This document shows, piece after piece, positions 36,001-48,500 of a stretch of DNA of 64,000 nt. Position numbers and translations under genes: made by a program. The stretch's first letter is position 1. Each line of letters opens with the position of its first letter. This stretch comes from Strix aluco (taxonomy: Eukaryota > Chordata > Aves > Strigiformes > Strigidae): NCBI RefSeq assembly GCF_031877795.1, contig NC_133932.1, forward strand, positions 39,632,180-39,696,179, written 5' to 3'. Under the pieces are notes generated by a model. The model worked only from the letters and a program-made list of their open reading frames with translations, was not told where the DNA came from and made no database searches.

Positions 36001-39000
36001 GGACCAAGGAGGAACAGGCCTAGGCATGCAAGGATGCTCTGCTGCCCGAGCACCTGTCTGCTCCCTCCAGCATCTGGCTTACCTGGCCCTGACCACAGCC
36101 TGCCCCGGCAGCAGTGCCTGGTACTTGGCATGCTACTGATTAGTATCTTCCCCTGGCCTGTATTTCTCCCAGCCTGTGCTTGTTACCTGTCCAGGTAGGA
36201 AACAACACATGTGCATTTCTCCTACCCTGCAGGCAGAGGGGAGCCACGTATTCCCCAGAGTCAGGATCACCTGGGGCCTCTTTGGCAGCCACAACTTCAG
36301 AAAAAATGCAGTGAGATCCACCTGGTGTTTCTGTAGCCTACAGTCCCCAAGACAGACAGGAGGAGATCCTATGTTTGTTTTTCAGAGTGGTTCCTTTGTT
36401 CTTGCCCCATATGGGAGTGAAGCTGGCAGGAGAGCAAGATCAAGTGCTCATGGAAGCTGTGAAGAGCAAGCCATCTGCACTGGGTCATCTTGTTTAGATA
36501 GGACCATAACTGGTCCACTGGCCACAAGCTTTGCTATAACCTCTGCACTGATATGGTACTAGCATAAGGGATGCCGCACCTGATCAACTCCTGTGTCTGT
36601 CCCACTGGTGCTGCCCCACTGCTGGCAGTGCAGCTCAAGGCATCCTTGCCCTAGCAAGAGGACATTTCCCTGTACTCCTAGTTTGCTCCAAAAGTGCATT
36701 CCTACCCACAACATGGATGCTTTCCTGGGATGGCAGACCCCCCAAAAAAGGAAGAAAGAAGGAAAAAAAAAGCTTAAAAAAAAGAAAATCATCAGTAACC
36801 CCTGCTGGACACAGACACAGATATTCCTCTTTGGCTTCCCACTCACTCAAGTGCCAGCAGTACATATGGCTGGCTGAAGCCCTTGGTGGGGGAATAGCAA
36901 GTTAGACTAGAATAAAAATTTAAAAAAAATAAAAAAGAAGTGGAAGAAAGCAAAAATTGCAACATCTCCCCCTCTTTCTGTGTATGTTTCAGTGCTTTAT
37001 GGAAGCTTGCATTTTCCCCTCCGCCTCAGTTGCAAACTGCCCGTTGTTGCAAGATCTTCCCCTTCATTGCCTTTCTCTGTCTGCCTTCATTTCCCCATCT
37101 GTAAAGGATGTAATGGATCGGACCCTCCTGGCAGGAACAGCGTGTCTGTATGGCACAGGGAGAAGCGTGGACATGTGTAAAGCACCACCATGCGCTGTTG
37201 GCACAGCCCCTTGTCAGGAAGGTGAGTGGAAAGGCTCCATGGCTGCTCAGGTTTCCTCTGCACAGGAGTCCTGCAGGCACGCTATGACAAAATTGTCGTC
37301 TGCCATTTGCCAGCAAGAATGCTCTGCCCAGCAGCAGAGATCTGCTCCGAAGGAGCCCTTTACCAGCAGCCCTGACCCTTTCCTCGCTGCCTGCTCTCTC
37401 TGTGGGCTCCATTTAGCTCCTGCCAAGGCCAGCTGTGGGAAGCTCTCTATACCTTGCCAGCTCCTTCTCCCAGAAAGTCCTGGTCCCTTGCCCTCTGCTG
37501 CTGGATGTCCTGACAGTAGAGCAGGATGCACGCTGGAGCTGGGAGGGACCCCATGCTCTCCTTCCCGCCTTTTAAAGCCAGCTCTAGATGTCCAGGCAGC
37601 CAGGCTGGCTGTGCCTCCCATACTCCATCCTTCCTGGCGCCGGGGGCAGTCTAAGGGGAAGGGTTGCTCCCGGGGTTCCCAAATGGCTCAGCTTCGTCTC
37701 CCAGTGGCTTCCCTGGCCGACACAGTTGATTACCCTTGAAAGCCCTCGCAGCTGTCGAGTCTTTCATTCGTTCTGGAGCTAGGATAATTGGTGTGCTCCA
37801 GGTCCAAAATAGTTTAAGACAACTGCATCCTGTCCACTTAAAAGTCACCCCGCAGGTTCTCGTGGACAGTCCCCAGCAGCTGCTTAGTGTTTATGTGCAA
37901 TGTTTAACAGCTGTATTTCAGAAAGGGAGAAGGGACTTCTGTAACGCATACAGTTGTCTCAACTGCCTTGGAAAGAAACAGCACACTGTCTGTCCTGGCC
38001 TGACTGAAAATGCCCTCAGCCAGTGCTAACCGTGCCAAAACTGTAATTACCTTGTCTTCCTTGTTCTTCTGGGATAACTGAGAGCTGTTTTTATAGGCGA
38101 TAATAGCAGTGCTGCTTCTTTCCCTAATAAGCTCATGTGAGCTGCTTCTGACGTCTCCATTTCTTGACTCCCTAAGTACAAGCGAAAGAAATCCCCTACC
38201 TGCTCTGTAATTGCATGCTAACTGCTGGGCACAGAGGCAGTATATTTTGCCTGCTTTGAGGCTGATCGGCTTTTGGCTACAGCATCACCTGGTGTTCAGA
38301 GGTAATGGAGGACGGTGCACACCACCACCAGAAAACAGATTGTGGTGGTGTGGTCTTCAGTTTCCAAAGCTGCAGTGTCTTTCCGCATAAGCAGCCCCAC
38401 GCAGTCAGTAGATCAGTGCATCCTTATTATTCATCCTGTGAAAAATATGAAGTGTCTGCAAAATGTGGCTGAGTGTGTACAAAGGATTTGGACAAGTTCC
38501 GGTAGTGCTTCGGATACCCCCCACAGAGTGGATGTGGTGAGTCTGGCAGGGTTGACTGCCCACCCACTAGGTTAGATTTTCTGCTCAGTGACCAACATTA
38601 AGTTTTGACTTTAATTAATCTATGCACAAGAAGAAAAGAAAAAAAAAAAAAAGAAAGCCTTTTCATCATGGGCATCTTTTTTCTCTCTAACCGCTGTGAT
38701 CCAGCATTCACCTTCCTCCTCTCCCAGCTCCTGGGGAAAGAGCCTTTATATCAAACAGTCGTGTCAGCACAAAGATGTTTGCCAGGTCAGTAAACAGCAG
38801 TTAACATATGAAGCTGCAAACAGGCTCAACTTCTATTTTAACGACTAGAGAGTTTGAACAAAATAGGCAAAGAAAAGTGTGACCCCTCTTCTTCCACCAT
38901 CAGCCCCAACATCAAAGGCCCTGCTGACTCAAGAGACCGACACAGGTGTCTGTGGATAAGAACATCCTTTTTGTCTCTACACCATGAAGGAGTAAGTCAT

Positions 39001-40388
39001 GAAGGATACTGATTCATAAAGAAGACTTCCTTGACACACAGTCTTTGCATCAGGAACAAATCCCTTGGTCCTAGGTTGTGTGGAAGAGCCAAATGCAGAT
39101 AGTCACTTACAAGTAACCTGCATTAATTAATGAAGAAGGGCACGTAGCCCTGCTTGTCCATGCTGCTTAACTGCTAGCTCACTCTGGGGGTCTGCTTTGG
39201 ACTGTGCCAGCTAGCTCTCCCCAACACAGGTCTGCTCGGAAGGGGCCTAGTCCTGCACAGTGGAAAAGTGAGTGAGCAAGTGCTGAATTGGGTCAGCCTC
39301 TGGCTTTTTTTTGACTAGTAGAATGTGAGTGCCAGAGACATTTAGCTGCTTTCACGAGCTGAAATCAGTGGGCAACTCCCCAGTTTTCAGTATCTGGCCC
39401 CTAGGATCTGCTGCACAGCCCAGAGCATGCACACCAATTCAATGGGCACCGGACAAACAATGTTGACTCCCCCCTCCCTGCACACATGACATTTTTAATG
39501 TCTACATTATGTTAAACAGTGAAAATGAATGCTTCCCTAATAATTGCTCTCAGGAAGAAGTAAACATTATAGTCAAGGCGTCCTGCAGAAACACCATGAG
39601 TCAGAGGAGTGGTAATTCCAAGACAATCTTGCTGTTAGCTGGGGTCCAAGCTATGAAGAGTTTGTACAGCTCTGCGTAAACAGATCCCAGTAGGACTGTA
39701 ATTTTGAGTCTATCATCCTTTATTTTCCCTTTTTTCTACAAAGATATGCCTGCTCTGAACCCCAGGCCAGGCTTATTGCATTGCCTGTGTTCACAGGCGT
39801 AGAAGTACCCTTTGGATACGTGGCTTGCATCATTAGTCACAGACTTTGATCCTTCTGCTCCCATTTCCTCTGTGGCAAGAGCCCAATCTCTTTCTTTCTG
39901 ACACCACTCTGCAAGGCTCAGTCCTTTCGCCACTGCACTGAACAGCACTGCAATGTTTTCAATAGCTCATCAGGAATCCAGTGACTTGGCTGCAGAAGGA
40001 AATGCCCAGAATATTCCAGTACATATGTGTTAATAACATCCAAACATTGCTGAGCAGTAAAATGCAGCATGGCTAGTGCAATACTCCTGGAGGACTGCAG
40101 AGCCCTATCTGGGGGGTAGGTATGTGAAATGGCCACCTCTCTGTGCAGGCTTCACTAATGGGTTGGACAAGTCAGACAGATGGGCTGGGCACCAAGCCTC
40201 ATGCATTTAATCTGTCTCTTGGATCGGAAACTTCCTGTGCCAGGAGTTGTGTCTCACAGGCAAGAAGTTAAGCATGCCGTTGGCTTTTTGTAAATACCAC
40301 ATTAACAGCTGGCATTTTTAGTGGCCAGAACTTCAAAAGCACAAGCCAAGGAACTGGAGTTCTCTGGGCGTAGGGTGGGGTGGTGGAG
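30061..40388. other. intergenic sequence, 10 kb
   Basis: It contains the 32-bp minisatellite and a possible MIR scrap near 37090. The longest open frame, 36957-37739 plus strand (260 codons), has no recognisable domain and is Ser/Pro/Cys-rich, like translated GC-rich non-coding DNA. Confidence 0.6.
32258..32350. repeat. about 32-bp minisatellite, three degenerate copies
   Basis: The copies begin CTACTATGTCAGATGCACTG, CCTACGTCAGCTGCATTG and CTCCAATGTCAGAAAAACTG, each followed by TAA and a C-rich end. A partial fourth copy may follow. Confidence 0.7.
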
Positions 40389-40668
40389 ATGCACAGGGTC
40401 AGGACAAGAGGCAACAGAAATGGGTTGCAGGAGAGATATTCTGATTAGGTACTAGAAAAATCTCTTTCCCTGTGCGGGTTGCCATGCACTGGACCAGGCT
40501 GACCAGAGACACTGTGTTATCTGTAGCCTTGGAGATACTCAGACCTCAGCTGGATGAGTCCCTGAGTTGCTTGATCTACGTTGGCTATGCTTTGAGCAGG
40601 GGCTGGGACCAGATGTCATCCGAGATCCTGCCTGACCTGACCAAGTCAGTGGTTTTATGACTCTGTGG
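40389..40668 (+). mobile_element. CR1 LINE 3' fragment
   Basis: The block begins with AGGACAAGAGGCAACAGAAA and passes through CCTTGGAGATACTCA and TTTGAGCAGGGGCTGGGACC. It ends with the CR1-like TTTTATGACTCTGTGG. This order is the usual CR1 C-terminal coding to 3'UTR order. It is about 280 bp, clearly diverged and not coding. Confidence 0.8.
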
Positions 40669-43600
40669 CCTGTGCTGGCCAAGACACAGTGACTCAAGAA
40701 GACATCCCAAGGACGGAGACTGAGCTAAATTCTCCTCTGCTTTATAGAAGATGCAAAAATCATATTGCTCACCTCAGGGACTGTGGGAAGCTACTCTGCA
40801 TCAGGGATTGTATCTGCTATTGCTTGTCTCTAAGCTACAACTTTATTAAGGCAGGATTTCTCTTCTGGCTGATAGCTTATTCACAAGAAAAACGGTTCCA
40901 ATCAGCCGTGGAGCATGCAGTTCCTGTTCAGCAGCTGACATTTCAGGAGGGATCACAAAGCCATTGGGACCCAGCAGCAGCCGCATTTTGTGGTCAGGGC
41001 GCAGAGCTGAGCTGTGGGAAACCCATCTGCCTCCTTCAAACCAAGTGGTGGAAGTGGGATGTCCCACCACACAAGGAAGTCTCTTAACTCCTAGGTCATC
41101 CTCTCTTTGGCTGACTGACTATTTAAAGAGCCTGTGGAAAGTGGAACAACTCCAGCGTGAGGGACTGAGAGCAACCCACCCCCAGAGAGTGCAGAGATGC
41201 GGTCAGGATGCTGCGGAGGAGGCTGGAGACCTGGGTTTCCCTCGAGGGGTGAAGCAGTTGGCTCTTCATCACCCACATCCTGAACGAGAGCCCTCAGCCC
41301 AGGGCACGGAGGGACCAGCACCCCGGGGCATCCTGCGCTGTGTCCTGCCACTTCTGAGAGGAGTACCCGCAGCGGGAGGAAAACGGGCACCTGGGGGTTT
41401 TGCTGAGGATCAGACAAGGGTGTCCATCCCGTGTAAAACTTACTGCTCTGTTCTGCTGCCAGAAGGACAAACCAAACGGTACCCCCAGCAAGAAGGGAAC
41501 AGGGGCATGGCAATGCCTGACACACCTTAGCCAGAAAGCAAACAAGAGAGAGGGAGGTGAGCAGGATCTATGACTGTGACCCTTGAAGATTTCAGCACCT
41601 CTCACTTTATATAGGGAGTAGCTTGCTTTGAATGAATTGCAACACCGTAACAACCTCCTGCTCTCAGTAACAGAGGGGGTGTGTGCGTGCCTGCGGGTTT
41701 CAAAATAAAGATCAAGCATTAAACTGGTGAAAATTATATTTTTTTTAAAAAAAAAAAAGATGTAGAAGAAAAGCAATAATATGAGAACCAAGCACAAGCA
41801 TTTTCACAGGAACTGTCTGCTCTTTCCCTTTGGGTCAGTGTATTTGCCCAGCACATAAACAACGTTGCTCACACAGCTCACAAGGAAATCTGACCGGCAG
41901 CGCAGGCTGCCTGGGTGGGGAGATATTTTTATCCTAAGGCCCAAAAGCGGAACAAACAATATTGAGCAGAGAGCATAGGTGAAATGCAAGCTGAAGGAAG
42001 CCACCTCTGGGGCAGCGTGGGGAAGATGGGCAAGTTGCTCATCGGGTGAAAGCAAGACCCCTCACAGTCAAAGGAAGCAGCCTGGAGAGATGGGAAGTAG
42101 GAGGTGGGAGCAGGGGCCAGAGATGGGGGGAGCGGAAGAAGAGATGAGCCTGAGATGCTCCCATGAGGAGGGGAAGAGTAGGATGAAAGTGGAGCTGAGT
42201 TGTGGGCAGAGGTTGCTCAGCCCAGAGGTTTAAATGTCAGGATGAAGGGCTTGACCAAATGTGAAAGGGAAGGGAGTAGGGTGGCAGTGGAGGGAAAGGG
42301 CAGTCCCACATGTAGGGAGGGCACTGGCACAGCTGGGCATTTCGGGGGGACCTGCTGCACCCAACACAGGGTGAGTGCAGAGTGAGAGGGGAGGAGAGGT
42401 GGCAGTGCAGGGCTCCCAGGGTGGTAGAAGATGTCCTGACATCCCCAAGAGGTACTGGGTGCTGTGACAGTGGGAACACACAGCCCTTTTGGGGACCTCC
42501 ACAGTAAACAGGAAGGAGGAGATAAAACTGCAGCTGGAGAGGCTGCTTGGTTTCAAGGGAGACTTCCTCTGTCTTAGAAAGACCAAGGCATGCTTGCAGC
42601 TAAATGGCTAGGCCTGAGGGAAACTTAGCTTATGGCTGGAGAGGAGAGCCCTGCTGGCCCCTTGCATGCAGGCCCATGCTGGGGAGCATCGTGGCAGAGC
42701 CACTCACACCTTGGGCTGGCTTTCTCCGCATGTGCAACTCCTGTCCTGTCCTGTCCCATCCCGTCCCATCCCATGCCATGCCACTTCATCCTATCCCATC
42801 CTCAGGATAGGAACAGCAGCCATGGGAATAGTTGGCTCTAGTGAAGCAGCAACAATGCGAAGGAGATGCAGGAAAACAAATTGAAGGCCCACCATAAAAG
42901 TGTCAGCGGATAGGGGTGCAAATGCCTGGTGTGATAAATGGTGCTACATGACTCATGGAAGCCTTGCTTTAATGGTTTTGAAGAAGAACTGTCACACGTG
43001 GGCTTTCTTTGAGCTCTCATAAAGATTCATTCTCTGACACAGCAGTGGCTGCTGTCAGCATGTCTATCCTGGGCAGCACTGTCAGGGGAGACAGGGCTGC
43101 GGGTGCCGTCCTTACTCCGCAATGTAACCTGACCTGGTGGGGGTAAGAGAAGTCCTCCTGCAGCCTTGTCTGCCATACTGCTCTCACCCCCTTCGTCAGC
43201 AAGCAGTGATAATGGAGGGGAAGTGCTGGTTTTCCGGCATGGATTATTTTCCTAAGGATTCCTATCCCTTGTGAGTCACTGGAGTTTTTTCTGATGACTG
43301 CAAGAAATGAAATCCTAGCACTGAGATATTCAAAAAATGTGTGCAGTGGTCAGAAATGCTGCTTTATCAGCTTTTAGGACACTACTTGATTATAAGACAA
43401 CTTTGATTAGAGTGGAGCTACAGCTAATATAGAATTTAAAGGCCACATCTTCAAGTGAAACATATGGGAACAGCTTTCTCTGTCCGAAAGATCTGTAGTA
43501 CCCCAAAACAAAGTGCTAACCTGGTATATGTTTAGCCCACTGTGGGCTTAATTAAATTCTTTTGTCTATGAGAAGCATTTGAGGTTGAGCTCCAGTGCTA

Positions 43601-44929
43601 GATGAACGTAATCCCACTGTGAGTTTTTGTACATGGAGGCGCTTTGCCCTTTCCCAGAGCTCACCGCAATGGGGTAATGTCGGTCACAGCACAGAGTGCA
43701 GCACGATTTCGTAGTGTAGAGTCCCATCCTCCCAGCTTCCCCAGATGTCAGCAGTCAAGCACTTCCATCCCACACTGTTGGAATAGCAGGTCAAGATATT
43801 CTCAAACAAATAGACACCAAGTAAAAGCAAAGTTCAGGGTTTTAAAAACCAACAGTTTGTGTGCAGCTGAAGAAATTCTCTGGGTGGTTACTGCATAACT
43901 TTAAAATAGCTAGTCTGGGGGAAAGGGCTGCATTTACCTACAAATGCCCATTTTCCTGCAAAGAGAGTGCTTTTTCTGGGCTTTCTTGGAAAGAACCCTC
44001 CAGATGGGATCATCCCAACCATCACATGGGAAGGATTTTCAAACCACACTAATGTGCAGTGAGATGGAGACTCTTAAGTGCTGGTTTAAACGAGAAGGTC
44101 AAGACTCTGTTTAACTTTCATTAATGTCACTCCAGTCACTTTTGATAGTACTGAATAGCAAAGGGAAAAGGAGAAAGATAAAAACAATCTTAAAAGCTTT
44201 TCAAAAATACCACATTCTTAAAGAAAGTGGCATTTGCTTTAAAGTGGCTTTAAAGGGAAAGAAAGCGTGAAAGAACAAACGTTTCTTCACTGATTCCCAA
44301 ATTATGGGCTGGGCATGGGGACAACTGAGATGTGATTCAGTACTTGTTGGATGTTGAGACCGACTGAGAGTTGCCCTTAGCACTGCTGATGTGGCCAAAA
44401 GAGATGGTCAGATACCAGTGGGGAGCATGGGGTGGGAAATGTCCCCTGGCCCCCCTGCACTTCGGGAGCAGCACAGAATAAGCAGAATGAAAGTCAGGCT
44501 CTGTATTGCACAGCAAAGCAAAGGGATGGCGAGAAAGGCCGTAGGAAATGGTTCCTGTCCAGAAGGAAGAGAAACAGTTGTCACAAGCTCAGAGACCACA
44601 ACTGCTTTCTGCAATGCATAAATGTCACGCTGCATTTAAAATACTTGATCAGCCTCGTTCAGCCAGCTCAGCTCTGGCAATAAATGCACTGTACTACTTT
44701 TTAATGTTTCCCTCAAATGATCATCTAGCAACAAACACTGTGTTCAGAAAAGCTCCACAGTTGCATTTCAAGATTTATTTTCACTTTTTGGAAAAACAAA
44801 ACCTCAGAATCAAAACAAAAAGAGACAGAAAGGACTGTGGAAACCTTTCCTAGATAAATGTGAAGTTAGATTATTTTGCTCTTTCCACCCTGGCAGGGCT
44901 GTTGGGATGCCACCCGGAGAGGATGGAGG
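40669..44929. other. intergenic sequence
   Basis: It contains the pentamer repeat at 42.74 kb and a T8/A12 tract near 41740-41758. A 188-codon frame at 40964-41530 has no recognised domain. Confidence 0.6.
42739..42803. repeat. degenerate (TCCTG/TCCCA)n pentamer repeat
   Basis: CCTGT units shift to CCCAT, CCCGT and CATGC units over about 65 bp. Confidence 0.8.
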
Positions 44930-45050
44930 ATGTGTGGTCTAATGACTAACAAGGCCAGAGGAGTCCAAGTCCAGACATTGCCAACATACAGAAGCACCTC
45001 AGGCAAATCGCTAATTGCCTGTGACTTATTCTCATTTATCTGAGGGGCAG
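44930..45050 (+). mobile_element. MIR-like SINE relic
   Basis: TGTGGTCTAATGACTAACA, then GAGTCCAAGTCCAGACATTG, then CTCAGGCAAATCGCTAATTG and TTCTCATTTATCTG follow the MIR order from the tRNA-derived part to the core. It is strongly diverged. Confidence 0.45.
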
Positions 45051-45540
45051 TGGCTCAGTCCCGGGAATGCAGTGAGCATTTAATCAATTAGGGCTCAATT
45101 GCTGCTTTGAAATCCTGGCTTCCGAAACATGCGGGGTAATTGCAGAAAGTCCCTTATTCTTCCCATCAGCAGGGACCATGCTGCACTCGCCCACACCGAT
45201 CAGACCCTTCCCAAGCCTGGCTGGACCCCCCGTCCGTCTGGGTGACCTGCTGATGGTTCATGGCTAGAAGAGATGGTTGTGCTGCCCATCACTAGCTGGA
45301 GCTTTCTCTGAACCCTGTCACACAGAGCTGTGAGAGAGGGACCACTTGCAAGCTGAGGACTGTGGCAGTCGTGGCACTGATGAGAGAAGACAACCAGTTT
45401 GCAACCCCATCCCCAAAGGGTGGCACTGAAAGGAAGCAGGGGACATGGCTCTGTTCCTGGGAGGAAGGAAGGGACTTGCCTTGGAAATGAAGATGTGGGT
45501 GGAGATGAAGGAGGCTGCGGTGACGATCACTGGAAATGTC

Positions 45541-45572
45541 AGTGGCCTTTAACTAAAGTGGCCTTTAACTAA
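45541..45572. repeat. perfect 16-bp tandem duplication
   Basis: AGTGGCCTTTAACTAA occurs twice with no spacer and no mismatch. Confidence 0.95.
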
Positions 45573-48500
45573 ACCAGTGCAGCCAAAACACTCAGTCAGA
45601 TGGCGACCCAGAGGCAGCAGTGAGCTCTGCACTGCCCCATGCCCCTGACAGCACCCATCCTCTCAGCTCCCCGGTGCGGGGAGGCAGGACCATCTGTAGG
45701 ACCCTGGCTGCCATGCCGGGCCGCAGAGGGGTGAGCCTGTGCCCCCCACACAGTGCCCGTGACAGAAAACAGTGCAACCAGCATGCAGCCGCAGGGCTGG
45801 AATGGGGTCGTCTGTCAGCTGCATGGAAGGAAGCCAAGTGAAATTTTTTTAGGCATCTCAGATGAGAATAAGGTTAACTATTATTACTAGATAAGGCATT
45901 TTCCATCTAAGTAGGACATTTTTAAATGCCCCATTCCCAAACAAGCATTTCTGAGAAGCCTGAGCAAAAGCTCAGGACCATTGGTTCGAGCTCCTCCTGC
46001 CTCTGTTTTGACACCCCTGGCCTCACTTCCCCCTTTGCCTTCTTTCAAGGAAGAAAGAAAAAATGTTGAAATTGGAAGGCTGCCAGCAGGACTGAAATTT
46101 CATTTTCTAGCAGCCTCGGCGCCCACACCAAACCTTGCGAGCCCCTAGTGCCTGGCGAGGGTGTGACCCACAGGGACAGTCCTGTGGCACCACAGAACTG
46201 GTGGCTGCAGCCACCACTGGGTTCTGCTGGGGACGCAGGGGCTCCTGGATGTGGCACCAAGCAGGGTGGCATTTCTACCCACCCATGAAGGGGTGGGAGT
46301 CGTGGGGACTGGGAGCGCCTATGGAGGGCACCTTCCTCTCCCTCTGGGGATTGCTCAACCTCAAGGGTGTTAGAAGTGAGCCGATGGATCCAGAGGGGCT
46401 CGATCCTTTTTCCCCGCTAGGTTTGTGCTGTTTGCTGTTGAAAGCAATGCCCTCGGCTATGGTTTCCCTTCTTCTGTGGGACTGTTGCCCACCTTCAAAG
46501 CTAGCACCCAGGCGCTCGATCTGCTTGGGGCAGCCTCATTTTGAAAAGTGCCCAAGGAGGACTACCCCTCTATCATCTACTACGAAATGTCCTACATGAC
46601 ATTTCGCCATGGCCCACCATGTCCAGATGAGACAGACAGGTTCAGAGCCCATGCTGGTGACTCAGCGCCTTGCTGCAAAATCACTGCAGCTAAAGCTTTT
46701 GCTGCGCTCTGCATCGAAGCAAGGAGCCAAACTTGTGACCGAGTTCTCCAGACCCAATAATGTCCACGCTCCACCACGCATGGCCAGGGTCAGCATAAAT
46801 CAACCTTTCCCAGGAAGCTGTTGAGCCAGAAGAAAATTGTGCCTCCCGAGAGCAGGAATAAAGCCTCACTCCTTGCAGGCGAGGCGAGGTGATGTGGCAG
46901 AGCTCAGCTGAAGTGAACACCCTGCTGCTACCAGCAGTTTTATGGCAGTGACAACTCTTAGGCTGTCAGGCAGTGCCGAAACTGCACGAGCCTTTGAAAT
47001 GCCATAAATGCCAGGGCCGCCTTCTCCACCTTTGCTGGGCAAGATGCATGAATGCAACGACTTCCCATATTGCAGTGCTGTTGTCATGTCAATCCTTGCT
47101 CTTGCTGACGTCTGATGAAAAGCTTGTCAGATAACCTCAGGGGTCAGCCTACGGCCAGGGGAGAAAACACCGGCAGGGCGAGTACTTAGTCGCTCCATCA
47201 CTGCAGCCCTCAGTGTGAGGGAGTGCGTGAGCAGAGAGAAGACAGTTGAGAAATACAAGGTCTCACGGAAAACTGCAATGGCTCCCCAGAGAGTGCACAG
47301 CAGGGAAATGCCATCAATTCATGTTTCCTAATGAATTGCATTGACACATGACTGAAAAAAGGAGAATCAGAACAGCACAGAGGCTGTCTGATTACCTTCT
47401 CCCCATCTCTCTTCTTCCCCCACTCTCTCTAGCTCGTCCGAGGTCCTGCCTGTTGGGATCCACTTATTTCTCCCTCTTACCAGGCTGTGGCTGCCACTGT
47501 TTCTCATGGTGGAAGAGGTACATTTTAAGATGCCATTTACTCCCTGTTAGCTTTAGCAATGAGTCCCCAAGGTACAGAGGAACTTTCTCTGGTAACACCC
47601 TTTTTTCCAGCAGCTGAGCCAGGACCCCTTTACAACCACGATGAGTGCCAGGATCCATCAGAGGGCATTCCCCTACTGTGACCATTTTGTGCCATTCCCT
47701 CTCCCTCGGCAGACATGTGCCTCACCAGAGCCCAGCACCCAGGCCTGGGGTTGCTCAGGGGAGGGAGGAGCTGTGCTGCGCTACCCTAGTGGGAGAGAGG
47801 ATGGAGGTAGCTGGGTTGCCTGAAAAACAGCTGGGAGGTTGAACTTCTTCAGAAGGCTGACTTCTCCTGAGAGCTCCAGGCTGGCTCCAACTATTTGCAG
47901 CCTCTCGGGCAACCCCCACATGCTCTGAAGTGTCTCCAATGCTGTCTGTTTAAGGGGGATGATGCAGCCCAGGCATTTTTAACATGATCTAGTGAGCAAA
48001 GGGGAAAAATAGTACAGTGACAGGCAGCAGTTATTGCTATGAGTACCTCTGACAAAAATGTCCCAGTGTGACTGCAGTTCTTCATTTCTCAATCCCCACC
48101 CTCTCTTGTAGCTCTGTGCTAGAAATCCATCTCACCTTTTCTGTTTCTTCTTGAAGGATTATTGGCTGCCTCAGTGGAGAGACGATTTGGGGGATTCTTC
48201 TTTTGGAAGAATCCTTTCACTTTTAGGGACATACCACAAGTACAAACATATACATGCCATGCGTATCTGCATGCTACTACCCTTTTCTTTCAGCTGTAAG
48301 CTCTCTTCTCACACAGAGTGCCTCTTCCTACAGCTCACCCCACATCCTTTATCCCGACTAACTCTCTCCACAGGGCTTCCCTCTCCCCGCTCTTAGCCTC
48401 AGGCTCAAATATGTGGGAGCTCCCCCACACTGTCCCCGCCACTGTCTGCACAGGCCACCGTGTACAGCGTTCCACAGCTTGTCTCCTCGTTTGTGCACGC

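Noticed and set aside
40964-41530. 188-codon plus-strand frame
   Set aside because: No domain, no clear splice context, and antisense frames of similar length overlap it; it is likely chance.
45983-45993. GGTTCGAGCTC, a match to the RNA polymerase III B box
   Set aside because: No cloverleaf or A box could be fitted around it, so it is not a tRNA gene; at most a SINE scrap.
46548-46760. 70-codon frame with a plausible-looking protein start
   Set aside because: No similarity is recognised and overlapping frames on both strands are equally open.
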